Below are positions 1 to 5,934 of a stretch of 6,289 nucleotides of DNA, in pieces. This DNA comes from JAPHSX01 sp050298555 (GTDB taxonomy: Bacteria > Pseudomonadota > Gammaproteobacteria > Thiohalomonadales > Thiohalomonadaceae). The DNA lies in contig JBNKUL010000079.1 of the NCBI GenBank assembly GCA_050298555.1, positions 1-6,289 of the forward strand, given 5' to 3'. Under the pieces are notes generated by a model that saw nothing but the letters and a program-made list of their open reading frames with translations, did no database searches and was not told the origin of the DNA. Each line of letters begins with the position of its first letter. Positions within the stretch are counted from its first letter, which is position 1. Made by a program: the position numbers and the translations under genes.

Positions 1-138
1 AGCATCACCAAATCGGAGGTGATCGACTACCCGGAGCTGGGGATGGAAGCGGTCTACCGTATCGAGGTGGAGGAGTTCCCCGCCTTTATCATCGTCGACG
101 ACAAGGGCAACGACTTCTTCTCGCAGCTGGGGATGTAA
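1..138 (+). CDS. C-terminal fragment of an Fe-S hydro-lyase, probably class I fumarate hydratase
   Basis: Only the last 45 residues and the TAA stop are in the window; the gene is cut by the window's left edge. The readable tail contains GMEAVYRIEVEEFPAF followed by VDDKGNDFF. This pattern matches the end of the beta-type (C-terminal) domain of class I, 4Fe-4S fumarases and the related L(+)-tartrate dehydratases. In that family this domain works with the cluster-bearing alpha part to interconvert fumarate and malate (or dehydrate tartrate) in the cytoplasm. The cluster cysteines and catalytic residues lie upstream and cannot be checked. The fragment does not show whether the protein is a single long chain or a separate beta subunit. 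The next gene starts 21 bases downstream on the same strand, so the two are probably co-transcribed. The family assignment rests on recalled motifs only; fumarase is preferred over tartrate dehydratase without proof. Confidence 0.68.
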   Translation, partial: SITKSEVIDYPELGMEAVYRIEVEEFPAFIIVDDKGNDFFSQLGM

Positions 139-148
139 CCATAGGGAC

Positions 149-152
149 AGGA
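149..152 (+). promoter_or_regulatory. Ribosome binding site for the P-loop protein
   Basis: AGGA lies seven bases before the ATG at 160, in the 21-base gap after the fumarase-type stop codon. It supports the chosen start and translation independent of the upstream gene. Confidence 0.6.
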
Positions 153-159
153 AATAACA

Positions 160-1503
160 ATGGCGAATAGCAGAAAAAGGCGTGTGGTAATCATGGGCGC
201 CGCCGGCCGTGATTTTCATAATTTCAACATGGTTTACCGCGACGATGCCGCGTGCGAGGTAGTCGCCTTCACCGCGACCCAAATCCCTGAGATCGCAGGT
301 CGCCGCTACCCTCCCGCCCTGGCCGGCTCGCTCTACCCCGAGGGTATCCCTATTATCGATGAGGCGGAGCTGGCAACGCTCTGCCGCGAGCATCAGATCG
401 ATGAGGTGGTATTCGCCTACAGTGATGTCCCCTATGACCATGTGATGCACCGCGCCGCCATCGCTCTGGGCGCCGGTAGCGACTTCACACTGCTCGGACC
501 GCAACACACCATGCTGCAGGCCAAGGTGCCGGTGATCGCCGTCTGCGCCGTGCGTACCGGCTGCGGCAAGTCGCAGGTCACCCGCTGGATCGCCAGGCAG
601 TTAAGGCAACGCGGCCTCAAGGTGGCGGCCATACGCCACCCCATGCCCTATGGCGAACTGGAGCGCCAGGCGGTGCAGCGCTTCGCCCGTATGGAAGACC
701 TGGACAGTGCCGACTGCACCATCGAAGAGCGCGAGGAGTACGAACCCCACATCGCCCTCGGCACGGTGGTCTACGCCGGGGTCGACTACGGTGCGATCCT
801 CGCCCAGGCCGAACAGGAGGCCGACGTCATCCTGTGGGACGGCGGCAACAACGACTTCTCCTTCATCCGTCCCGACCTGCATATCGTCCTCACCGACCCG
901 CTACGCCCCGGCCATGCCCTCTCCCACCATCCAGGCGAAGCGGTGTTACGTATGGCCGATGTGGTACTGATCGCCAAGAGCAACAACGCCAAAGAGGAGG
1001 GCCTGAAAACGGTCGAAGAGAATGCACGCCACATCAACCCTCAGGCGCGTATCCTTCGCGGCAACTCCCCGGTAAAACTGGACGACGAGGAGGCCGTGCG
1101 CGGCAAGCGCGTACTGGTAGTGGAGGACGGTCCCACCATCACCCACGGCGGCATGGCCTACGGCGCCGGGTATGTCGCGGCAAGAGAGGCGATGGCTGCC
1201 CAGATCGTTGACCCGAGAGGGGCGGCCTGCGGTGAGATTAAAACGGTGTATGAAAAATACCCGCACATCGGCCATGTACTTCCCGCCGTCGGTTACTACC
1301 CCTCACAGCTGGCGTCGCTACGAGAGACCATTAGCGCCGTTGATGCCGATGTAGTGGTTTCCGCAACGCCCTGTGATATCGCGTCGCTTATTGAAATTGA
1401 TAAGCCGGTGGTCAGGGCCCGGTATGAGTATGAGGACGCCGGAGAAGAAGGACTTGAGGCGGTGATTCAGCGGTTTGTGGAGGCCCTGCACAAAGGTACT
1501 TAG
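160..1503 (+). CDS. COG2403-like P-loop protein, annotated in databases as cyclic 2,3-diphosphoglycerate synthetase
   Basis: This 447-residue soluble protein has two readable parts. Residues 8-120 look like an N-terminal Rossmann-type domain with a glycine-rich turn and the family-like MGAAGRDFHNFN at 12-23. From about 124 a P-loop NTPase domain begins, with Walker A AVRTGCGKS at 130-138, a Walker-B-like strand VILWDGGNNDFSF at 223-235, and the conserved DPLRPGHALSHHPGE at 246-260. The length fits the cyclic 2,3-diphosphoglycerate synthetase family, whose characterised methanogen members use ATP to close 2,3-diphosphoglycerate into its cyclic form. Most bacterial relatives have no tested function, so the reaction should not be assumed here. 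There is no signal peptide or membrane segment. The ATG at 160 is backed by AGGA seven bases upstream. It probably shares a transcript with the fumarase-type gene before it, and its stop codon overlaps the end of the opposing permease gene. Family membership is fairly sure; activity is unknown. Confidence 0.78.
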   Translation: MANSRKRRVVIMGAAGRDFHNFNMVYRDDAACEVVAFTATQIPEIAGRRYPPALAGSLYPEGIPIIDEAELATLCREHQIDEVVFAYSDVPYDHVMHRAAIALGAGSDFTLLGPQHTMLQAKVPVIAVCAVRTGCGKSQVTRWIARQLRQRGLKVAAIRHPMPYGELERQAVQRFARMEDLDSADCTIEEREEYEPHIALGTVVYAGVDYGAILAQAEQEADVILWDGGNNDFSFIRPDLHIVLTDPLRPGHALSHHPGEAVLRMADVVLIAKSNNAKEEGLKTVEENARHINPQARILRGNSPVKLDDEEAVRGKRVLVVEDGPTITHGGMAYGAGYVAAREAMAAQIVDPRGAACGEIKTVYEKYPHIGHVLPAVGYYPSQLASLRETISAVDADVVVSATPCDIASLIEIDKPVVRARYEYEDAGEEGLEAVIQRFVEALHKGT

Positions 1504-2666
1504 ATAGTACGCCTTCTACTTACCACAATCAGTGCTAGCAGGGTAACCGCGATAAAGCCGACCAAAATCAGCAGTTCGGGCCAGCTTTGCCACAACGGCA
1601 GCTCCTTGAGCAACAGGTCGCGCATCGCCGCATTGGCATGGGTAAGCGGCAGCGGCCAGGAGAGCAGCTGGAAGAACCAGGGAAAACTCTTCACATCCCA
1701 GATCATATCGCTAAGGAAGATCTGCGGCAGGATCACCAGCGGAATAAACTGCACCGCCTGAAATTCGTTGTGAGCCAGGAATGAGGCCAGCAGGCCCAGC
1801 ATCAACCCCATCATCATCATGAGCAGTGTTACCACGCCAATCGATACCACCTGCACGGCAGTGACGGGGAAGCTGACCAGAAGCAGCACATAGCTAATGA
1901 TGATCGTGGCCTGCAGTGTGGCAAACAGCATAAAGCCGCCGACATAACCGCTGACGATTTGCGCAAAACTGACCGGCGCCACCAGCAGCCGCTCCAGTGT
2001 GCCGTTGACCCGCTCACGCTGGAACGAGATCGCCGAGAGGATAAAGGTAAAGAAGAAGACAAAAAACGGGGGGAACACCGGCAGGAAGTAATCCACCAGG
2101 CGATAATCCTCGGAGCCGTGCAGGTAGTGCTCCTCCAGCTCCATCGGCAGCGAATTGACCGAGTTGGCGCACTTGGCCGAACACTCGGCATCGATCACGG
2201 TGGGCATCGCCGCCGCCAGGTCGTCCATGGCGTTAGAGATTGCACTCAAGGCCGTGGCGGTAAGCGTCGGGTGGGTACCCTCGATATAGAGGTGCAGCAC
2301 ACCGCGCTTGCCGTCGAAGCGGTCGACCAACAGCTGCTGATCCATATAGAGGATCACATCGGCATGACGCTGGCGCAGTTCATCCTGTATCAGCCGCTCC
2401 AGTACCCTGGGCCTGATCTCCTCGTCAGGGATGGCCAGCTCCACCAGCACCACATTATCCTCGGTGGCGATGGCGTTAATCATGTCCCGGTCAAACAGAC
2501 GGGCGACGCCACGGGTCACCACACCCACCTTGACGCTCTCATCCTCCGCCACTGCAAAGTAGATCAGCGTCATCACCACGAAGGGGACCAGCAGGAGAAA
2601 GGCCACGGTGCGTCGGTCTCGTACAATCTCGCGCAAAATGCGCCAGGCTATCCAGCGTGCGTTCAC
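1500..2666 (-). CDS. ABC-2 type transporter permease
   Basis: This 388-residue membrane protein has the usual ABC-2 exporter layout. A cytoplasmic start is followed by a first membrane helix at about 21-40, a large extracytoplasmic domain at about 41-190, and then roughly five more hydrophobic helices (about 194-214, 235-266, 272-298, 305-322 and 364-383), ending in a positive SRRR tail. After the second helix comes RERVNGTLERLLVAPVSFAQI (217-237), the conserved cytoplasmic segment thought to contact the ATPase. The outer domain carries two close cysteines (162 and 166) that could form a disulfide. The gene starts with GTG; GGAGGT at 2681-2676, nine bases upstream, supports this start. Its first four bases (GTGA) overlap the stop of the ATPase gene, so the pair is translationally coupled and probably forms one exporter. 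The substrate cannot be inferred from sequence; YhhJ-like drug or polymer exporters are the nearest look-alikes. No HlyD-type partner is in the window. Confidence 0.85.
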   Translation of the reverse strand: MNARWIAWRILREIVRDRRTVAFLLLVPFVVMTLIYFAVAEDESVKVGVVTRGVARLFDRDMINAIATEDNVVLVELAIPDEEIRPRVLERLIQDELRQRHADVILYMDQQLLVDRFDGKRGVLHLYIEGTHPTLTATALSAISNAMDDLAAAMPTVIDAECSAKCANSVNSLPMELEEHYLHGSEDYRLVDYFLPVFPPFFVFFFTFILSAISFQRERVNGTLERLLVAPVSFAQIVSGYVGGFMLFATLQATIIISYVLLLVSFPVTAVQVVSIGVVTLLMMMMGLMLGLLASFLAHNEFQAVQFIPLVILPQIFLSDMIWDVKSFPWFFQLLSWPLPLTHANAAMRDLLLKELPLWQSWPELLILVGFIAVTLLALIVVSRRRTI

Positions 2667-3409
2667 GGTTTCATTACCTCCGCAGCATTACCGCCGTGGC
2701 GTGAAAGGGTGGCGGCGACGAAGGCATCCTCCAGGTCGTCACACTCATATCGCGCCATGATCTCTCCAGGACTGCCCTGCTCCAGCTTTTCGCCGTCGCG
2801 CAGAAAGACCACGCTGTCGCACTGCTTTGCCTCGGAGATATTGTGCGTGGTGACGATAATCGAGGTGCCCTCCTCCTCCATCTGGCGAAACCACTGCCAG
2901 AAGCGGATACGCAGTAGCGGGTCGACCCCTGCCGTCGGCTCATCGAGGATCAGCAGGCGCGGCTCGTGAACCAGCGCCGAGGCCAACATGGTGCGCCGGG
3001 CCATCCCGCCGGAGAGTGTGGCGACCGCATCATCGCGCCGCCCCTCCAGCTCCACCATTTCCATCACCTCGCGGGCTCGCGACAGCAGCCGCGTCTCCTC
3101 CATGCCGTAGAGGCGGCCAAAGAAGAGGATGTTCTCCCACACGGTCAGGCCGGGATAGAGCGATACCTGTTGCGGCATGTAGCCAATCAATCGACGCGCT
3201 GCGTCGCTGCCGGGCTCCTCCCCATCGAACAGCTCAAGCCGCCCACTGTCTGGATGCAGCAAGCCCATAATCATGCGAATGAGGGTGGTCTTACCGGCAC
3301 CGTTTGGCCCGAGCAGGCCAAACACCTGGCCGGCGCCAATCTCCAGTTCAAGCTGTTTGATGACCTCGCGTTTCCCCAGTCTCTTGGATAGTTGGGAGAT
3401 AGTGAGCAT
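2663..3409 (-). CDS. ABC transporter ATP-binding protein
   Basis: This 248-residue ATPase subunit acts at the inner membrane face and powers the permease encoded just downstream. All core motifs are present in order: Walker A GPNGAGKT at 34-41, Q-loop GYMPQQ at 76-81, signature LSGGM at 132-136, Walker B LLILDEP at 152-158, D-loop region AGVD at 160-163 and switch histidine TTHN at 187-190. The signature reads LSGGM rather than LSGGQ, a variation common in ABC-2 exporter ATPases. Length and motifs fit the CcmA/YadG-like group linked to ABC-2 permeases. The ATG at 3409 is the first in-frame start after an in-frame stop; it has no good Shine-Dalgarno sequence nearby, the closest AGGA being about 20 bases away. 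The gene follows carbamate kinase after a 47-base gap in which I see neither a terminator nor a clear promoter, so read-through from arcC is plausible. Confidence 0.9.
   Translation of the reverse strand: MLTISQLSKRLGKREVIKQLELEIGAGQVFGLLGPNGAGKTTLIRMIMGLLHPDSGRLELFDGEEPGSDAARRLIGYMPQQVSLYPGLTVWENILFFGRLYGMEETRLLSRAREVMEMVELEGRRDDAVATLSGGMARRTMLASALVHEPRLLILDEPTAGVDPLLRIRFWQWFRQMEEEGTSIIVTTHNISEAKQCDSVVFLRDGEKLEQGSPGEIMARYECDDLEDAFVAATLSRHGGNAAEVMKP
2676..2681 (-). promoter_or_regulatory. Ribosome binding site for the ABC permease
   Basis: GGAGGT on the - strand, nine bases before the GTG start at 2666 and inside the last codons of the ATPase gene. It supports a GTG start and coupled translation of the exporter pair. 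Confidence 0.65.
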
Positions 3410-3456
3410 GACGTGTGACCGGCGCTTGTCCTATGTGATTTTGTGGTACAGGCAGT

Positions 3457-4371
3457 CTAACCCAACGCGTGGACAACCCGCGTCCCCGCGCGTCCTTCGA
3501 GAATATCAGAAGCCTCCACCAAACGCCCAATCCCGGCCAACTTCCCGCCCTGCTGGACAAACTCACAGGCGGCCTCAACCTTGGGCCCCATGGAACCCTC
3601 GGTAAACTGCATAGCCTCAAGCTCGGCGACGGTAACTGAACCAAGCGCCTCAGCCCCCTCCGCTCCCCAATTGCGGTACACCGCATCCACGTCAGTCAGC
3701 ATGAGAAAGGCATCGGCATCGAGTTGATGGGCCAGCAGTGCCGAGGCATGGTCCTTGTCGATGACCGCCTCGATACCGCTGAGCCTGCCATCCTCTCTTC
3801 GCACCACGGGGATACCGCCGCCGCCTGCGCAGATCACCGTTACGCCGCCTGCGACGAGCTGTTCGATTACATCGAGTTCGAGGATTCGCCGTGGTCTGGG
3901 CGAGGCGACGACGCGGCGCAGACCGTTACCGTCTACGGCCATCTGCCAGCCGCGCTCTTCAGCCAGCGTTTCGCCCTGCGCCGTGGTGTAGACGGGGCCG
4001 ATGGGTTTGCTTGGCGTTAAAAAGGCGTGATCAGCCGCATCCACTTCAATCTGAGTCAGCAGGGTGGCGCACTGATAGTCGCTCGGCAGCTGGTTACGCA
4101 GCTCCTGCTCGATGAGGTAGCCGATCATCCCCTCGGTCTCGGCGTCGAGAACATCCAGCGGAAAACTCTCGTCGGGACGGTAGGCAGCCCCCTGCAAGGC
4201 CAGCAACCCCACCTGCGGGCCGTTACCATGGGTGATGATCAACTGGTGCTCACGGGCCAGGGGCGCCAGCGCCTCGGCGGCGAGCCGCACGTTGCGCTGC
4301 TGGTTCTCCGCGGTCAACGGCTCACCGCGCTTCAACAGGGCATTGCCCCCCAGGGCTACGACGATGCGCAT
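3457..4371 (-). CDS. arcC: Carbamate kinase
   Basis: This 304-residue cytoplasmic enzyme makes ATP and carbamate from carbamoyl phosphate and ADP, the energy-yielding last step of the arginine deiminase pathway. The length is normal for the family and the hallmark motifs are intact: VALGGNAL at 5-12, ITHGNGPQVG at 46-55, RRVVASPRPRRI at 152-163, CAGGGGIPV at 181-189, IDKDHASALLA at 204-214, LMLTDVDAVY at 223-232 and GSMGPKVEAA at 259-268. A GTG 15 bases upstream is in frame, but I choose the ATG at 4371. GAGGA sits eight bases before it and the protein then begins directly with the family's first strand (MRIVVALGGN). That binding site lies inside the last codons of the preceding DUF559 gene, whose stop is only four bases upstream. 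Its place behind ornithine racemase and aminomutase suggests a shared role in arginine/ornithine breakdown; a pathway role in purine or allantoin breakdown cannot be excluded. Confidence 0.93.
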   Translation of the reverse strand: MRIVVALGGNALLKRGEPLTAENQQRNVRLAAEALAPLAREHQLIITHGNGPQVGLLALQGAAYRPDESFPLDVLDAETEGMIGYLIEQELRNQLPSDYQCATLLTQIEVDAADHAFLTPSKPIGPVYTTAQGETLAEERGWQMAVDGNGLRRVVASPRPRRILELDVIEQLVAGGVTVICAGGGGIPVVRREDGRLSGIEAVIDKDHASALLAHQLDADAFLMLTDVDAVYRNWGAEGAEALGSVTVAELEAMQFTEGSMGPKVEAACEFVQQGGKLAGIGRLVEASDILEGRAGTRVVHALG

Positions 4372-4375
4372 GTTT

Positions 4376-4738
4376 TTAGTCCTCACTTTTCAAGCTTATC
4401 CATACCCGCTCCTTCACCGCATCTATATCCTGCAACACCTCATTATTCCAGAGCCTCAGCACACGGTATCCCTGTTGTTGCAACCACTGGGTACGCTTCC
4501 GATCATAATCTTGCTGTTCGCCGTGTTGGCCGCCATCAACTTCGATAATCAATTTCGCCTCAATGCTGACAAAATCGAGGATATATGTACCGAGTGGATG
4601 CTGACGGCGGAACTTCACTCCACCCAGTTGCCGCCTGCGTATCACTTGCCATAAACGCTGCTCTGCATCGGTCATGGTACTGCGTAATGCGCGTGAGTAT
4701 TGCTTGGCTACTGGTTTGACTCGACGACGTTTGGTCAT
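4376..4738 (-). CDS. DUF559 family protein, putative Vsr/PD-(D/E)XK-like endonuclease
   Basis: This 120-residue basic protein has the DUF559 pattern: an N-terminal basic stretch, AEQRLWQVIRRRQLGG at 25-40, VKFRRQHPLGTYILDFVS at 41-58, IIEVDGGQH at 64-72 and RLWNNEVL at 95-102. Asp55 with Glu66/Asp68 are the likely metal-binding residues of a restriction-nuclease-like fold related to very-short-patch-repair endonucleases. The biological role of the family is unknown, so nuclease activity is a fold-based inference. An in-frame ATG eight codons upstream (4762) is possible, but AAGGAAG at 4751-4745, six bases before 4738, makes the shorter form better supported. The gene sits between two arginine/ornithine genes it has no obvious relation to. 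By hand count its GC is clearly lower than its neighbours (about 49 % over 4381-4620), and a palindromic repeat lies just before it, so it looks acquired. The reading frame and motifs are intact. Confidence 0.83.
   Translation of the reverse strand: MTKRRRVKPVAKQYSRALRSTMTDAEQRLWQVIRRRQLGGVKFRRQHPLGTYILDFVSIEAKLIIEVDGGQHGEQQDYDRKRTQWLQQQGYRVLRLWNNEVLQDIDAVKERVWISLKSED
4380..4384 (-). promoter_or_regulatory. Ribosome binding site of arcC inside the DUF559 coding end
   Basis: On the - strand this reads GAGGA, eight bases before the arcC ATG. It overlaps the final Glu-Asp codons of the DUF559 gene, so ribosomes finishing that gene release directly on the arcC start. This favours the start at 4371 over the upstream GTG at 4386. 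Confidence 0.65.
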
Positions 4739-4744
4739 TTCATT

Positions 4745-4751
4745 CTTCCTT
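4745..4751 (-). promoter_or_regulatory. Ribosome binding site for the DUF559 gene
   Basis: AAGGAAG on the - strand, six bases before the ATG at 4738. It lies within the coding stretch of the longer alternative form and so decides in favour of the shorter start. Confidence 0.6.
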
Positions 4752-4776
4752 GAACACCGCATATCTTTACGTCCGT

Positions 4777-4855
4777 ACCCCCACCCTAACCCTCCCCCTG
4801 GAAGGGGGAGGGAATGGCTCCTTCCCCCTTTTAGGGGGAAGGTTCGGATGGGGGT
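4777..4855. repeat. GC-rich palindromic repeat with two hairpins inside an imperfect outer stem
   Basis: Two perfect 10-bp stems with three-base loops lie side by side: 4790-4799 pairs with 4803-4812 (loop GGA) and 4820-4829 pairs with 4833-4842 (loop TTT). The flanks 4777-4791 and 4841-4855 also pair with each other, with two mismatches, so the whole unit can fold as a three-way junction or cruciform. Read on the + strand it encodes the peptide pattern HPNPPPGRG, which I recall as a very common spurious peptide from dispersed intergenic repeats in proteobacteria. Only one copy is in the window. It overlaps the last codons of orr on its right side and ends 39 bases before the DUF559 start. 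There is no U-run after either hairpin on the - strand, so it is not a typical intrinsic terminator. Confidence 0.8.
4778..4798 (-). other. Predicted G-quadruplex motif in the operon transcript
   Basis: On the - strand this stretch has four G-tracts of 5, 3, 3 and 5 bases separated by loops A, TTA and T. Such short loops predict a stable quadruplex in the DNA strand and in the mRNA of the orr-DUF559-arcC operon, 39 bases upstream of the DUF559 ATG. Its first two G-tracts are the same bases that form one arm of the 4790-4812 hairpin, so the two folds exclude each other. A biological effect is inference. Confidence 0.55.
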
Positions 4856-5934
4856 GCAACCTCTGAATCAAGCACAAGCTTCTCTACATACCCCGAAGTC
4901 ATCGCCGCCAGCAGGGCGCTGTAGTTAACGGAGAAGCCCAACAGATCGCCCACCTTCAACTCCCCCTTTGCCGCACTGACATCCAGCGCAAGATAACCGC
5001 TGGAGGCGCCGATAATCTGCAACCGATCATCGAGCGGGGCGATCCCCTCCAACACCATATCCTCTCGACCGATATTGAGCAGGGCACGCAGGATGGTCCC
5101 CTCCCCGGTAAACTGCGGCATATGGCCGAAGGCGTCCTCCCCCAGTTCACCCGTTGGTTGCGACAGTTTCTCCTTCAACTCGATGATCTCGGCTTTGAGG
5201 GTAAAGGCATCCTGATAAGTATCCGGCCAGGGTCTGCGGTGGGTGGTCTCACGCCCCAGCAGGATCGCCTCGCCGATGCGGGCGTGGTTGATGCGTTGCT
5301 GCATCTTGCCGGCGGCTATCAGCTCCAGACCGCTGGAGTTGATGCCGGAGATAAGGTCCAGCTGCAGGCCGAAGCGCGACTCCACCATCTCGGCCAGCTC
5401 TACCAGCTGCTGCATGTTCTTTTCCGACGGCATCACCCCGGCGAAGCAGGCGAGGTTGGCACCGAGGCCGACTATGCGAATCCCCGGCAAGGTGAGAGTC
5501 TGTTCGACAATCCCAAACAACTCATCGAATAGTATCCCCTCGCGCAGGTCGCCAAGCTCGACCATCAAAATCACACCGTGGACCTTGCCTTGCCGTTGCG
5601 CCTCTTCTGAAAGGGACTGCAATACATCCAGTTCTGAGTTGAGACTCATTGAAGTCGTGGCAACAACCTCTGCGACAGTGGAGATGGCCGGTAGACGCAG
5701 CAGCATCAACTCACTGTCGCTACCCACCCGCCTCAGCCTTTCGATATTCTGCAGCCGCGAATCGGCAATACTCTCCACGCCACCACGCAACATCGCCGCG
5801 GCCACCTCGGGATTACCGCACACCACCTTGGTAACACCGGTGACGCGTATGCCGTGTTGTCGGCACAGCGCGACGATGGTGCGGCTATTGTGTTCGATCT
5901 TTTTAAGGTCGATGGTGAGATAGGGTGTCGTCAT
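4831..5934 (-). CDS. orr: Ornithine racemase, alanine-racemase-fold PLP enzyme
   Basis: This 367-residue cytoplasmic PLP enzyme interconverts L- and D-ornithine, giving D-ornithine to the aminomutase encoded just upstream. The protein begins with the fold-III barrel start PYLTIDLKKIEHN (4-16). The PLP lysine is predicted at 36 in GVTKVVCG. Further family-like motifs are MVELGDLREG at 124-133, GINSSGLELI at 197-206 and RIGEAILLGRET at 219-230, followed by a beta-rich C-terminal domain to about 355. Position 311-314 reads SSGY where I recall SSDH in many relatives. The start ATG overlaps the stop of oraE (ATGA), which fixes it and shows coupling; a weak GTGAG lies just upstream. The C-terminal domain would naturally end near YVEKLV (349-354). 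The last nine residues (VAPPSEPSP) and the TAA come from the palindromic repeat, a likely insertion-made extension. The direct link to oraE makes ornithine the most probable substrate over alanine. Confidence 0.88.
   Translation of the reverse strand: MTTPYLTIDLKKIEHNSRTIVALCRQHGIRVTGVTKVVCGNPEVAAAMLRGGVESIADSRLQNIERLRRVGSDSELMLLRLPAISTVAEVVATTSMSLNSELDVLQSLSEEAQRQGKVHGVILMVELGDLREGILFDELFGIVEQTLTLPGIRIVGLGANLACFAGVMPSEKNMQQLVELAEMVESRFGLQLDLISGINSSGLELIAAGKMQQRINHARIGEAILLGRETTHRRPWPDTYQDAFTLKAEIIELKEKLSQPTGELGEDAFGHMPQFTGEGTILRALLNIGREDMVLEGIAPLDDRLQIIGASSGYLALDVSAAKGELKVGDLLGFSVNYSALLAAMTSGYVEKLVLDSEVAPPSEPSP

Noticed and set aside
1959..2969. Long + strand open frame of 336 codons opposite the ABC genes
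   Set aside because: Its product is rich in Arg, His and Gln with no recognisable domain, and it lies antisense to two genes with clear motifs; it is a shadow of their codon bias.
3410..3456. Gap between arcC and the ABC ATPase examined for promoter, terminator or small RNA
   Set aside because: I found no hairpin, no T-run and no recognisable -35/-10 pair.
4756..4777. Possible promoter for DUF559/arcC on the - strand
   Set aside because: There are some AT-rich bases resembling a -10 box, but no convincing -35 at the right spacing because that position falls in the G-rich repeat.
4790..4842. Possible intrinsic terminator between orr and DUF559
   Set aside because: The hairpins are strong but neither is followed by a U-run on the operon strand, and the genes downstream have no clear promoter; attenuation remains possible.
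4674..4928. + strand frame encoding an HPNPPPGRG-containing peptide
   Set aside because: The peptide is a translation of the palindromic repeat and of the antisense ends of two real genes; I recall such peptides as common annotation artefacts.
5243..5923. + strand frame of 226 codons opposite orr
   Set aside because: Ser/Arg-rich, without domains, and antisense to a well-supported PLP enzyme.
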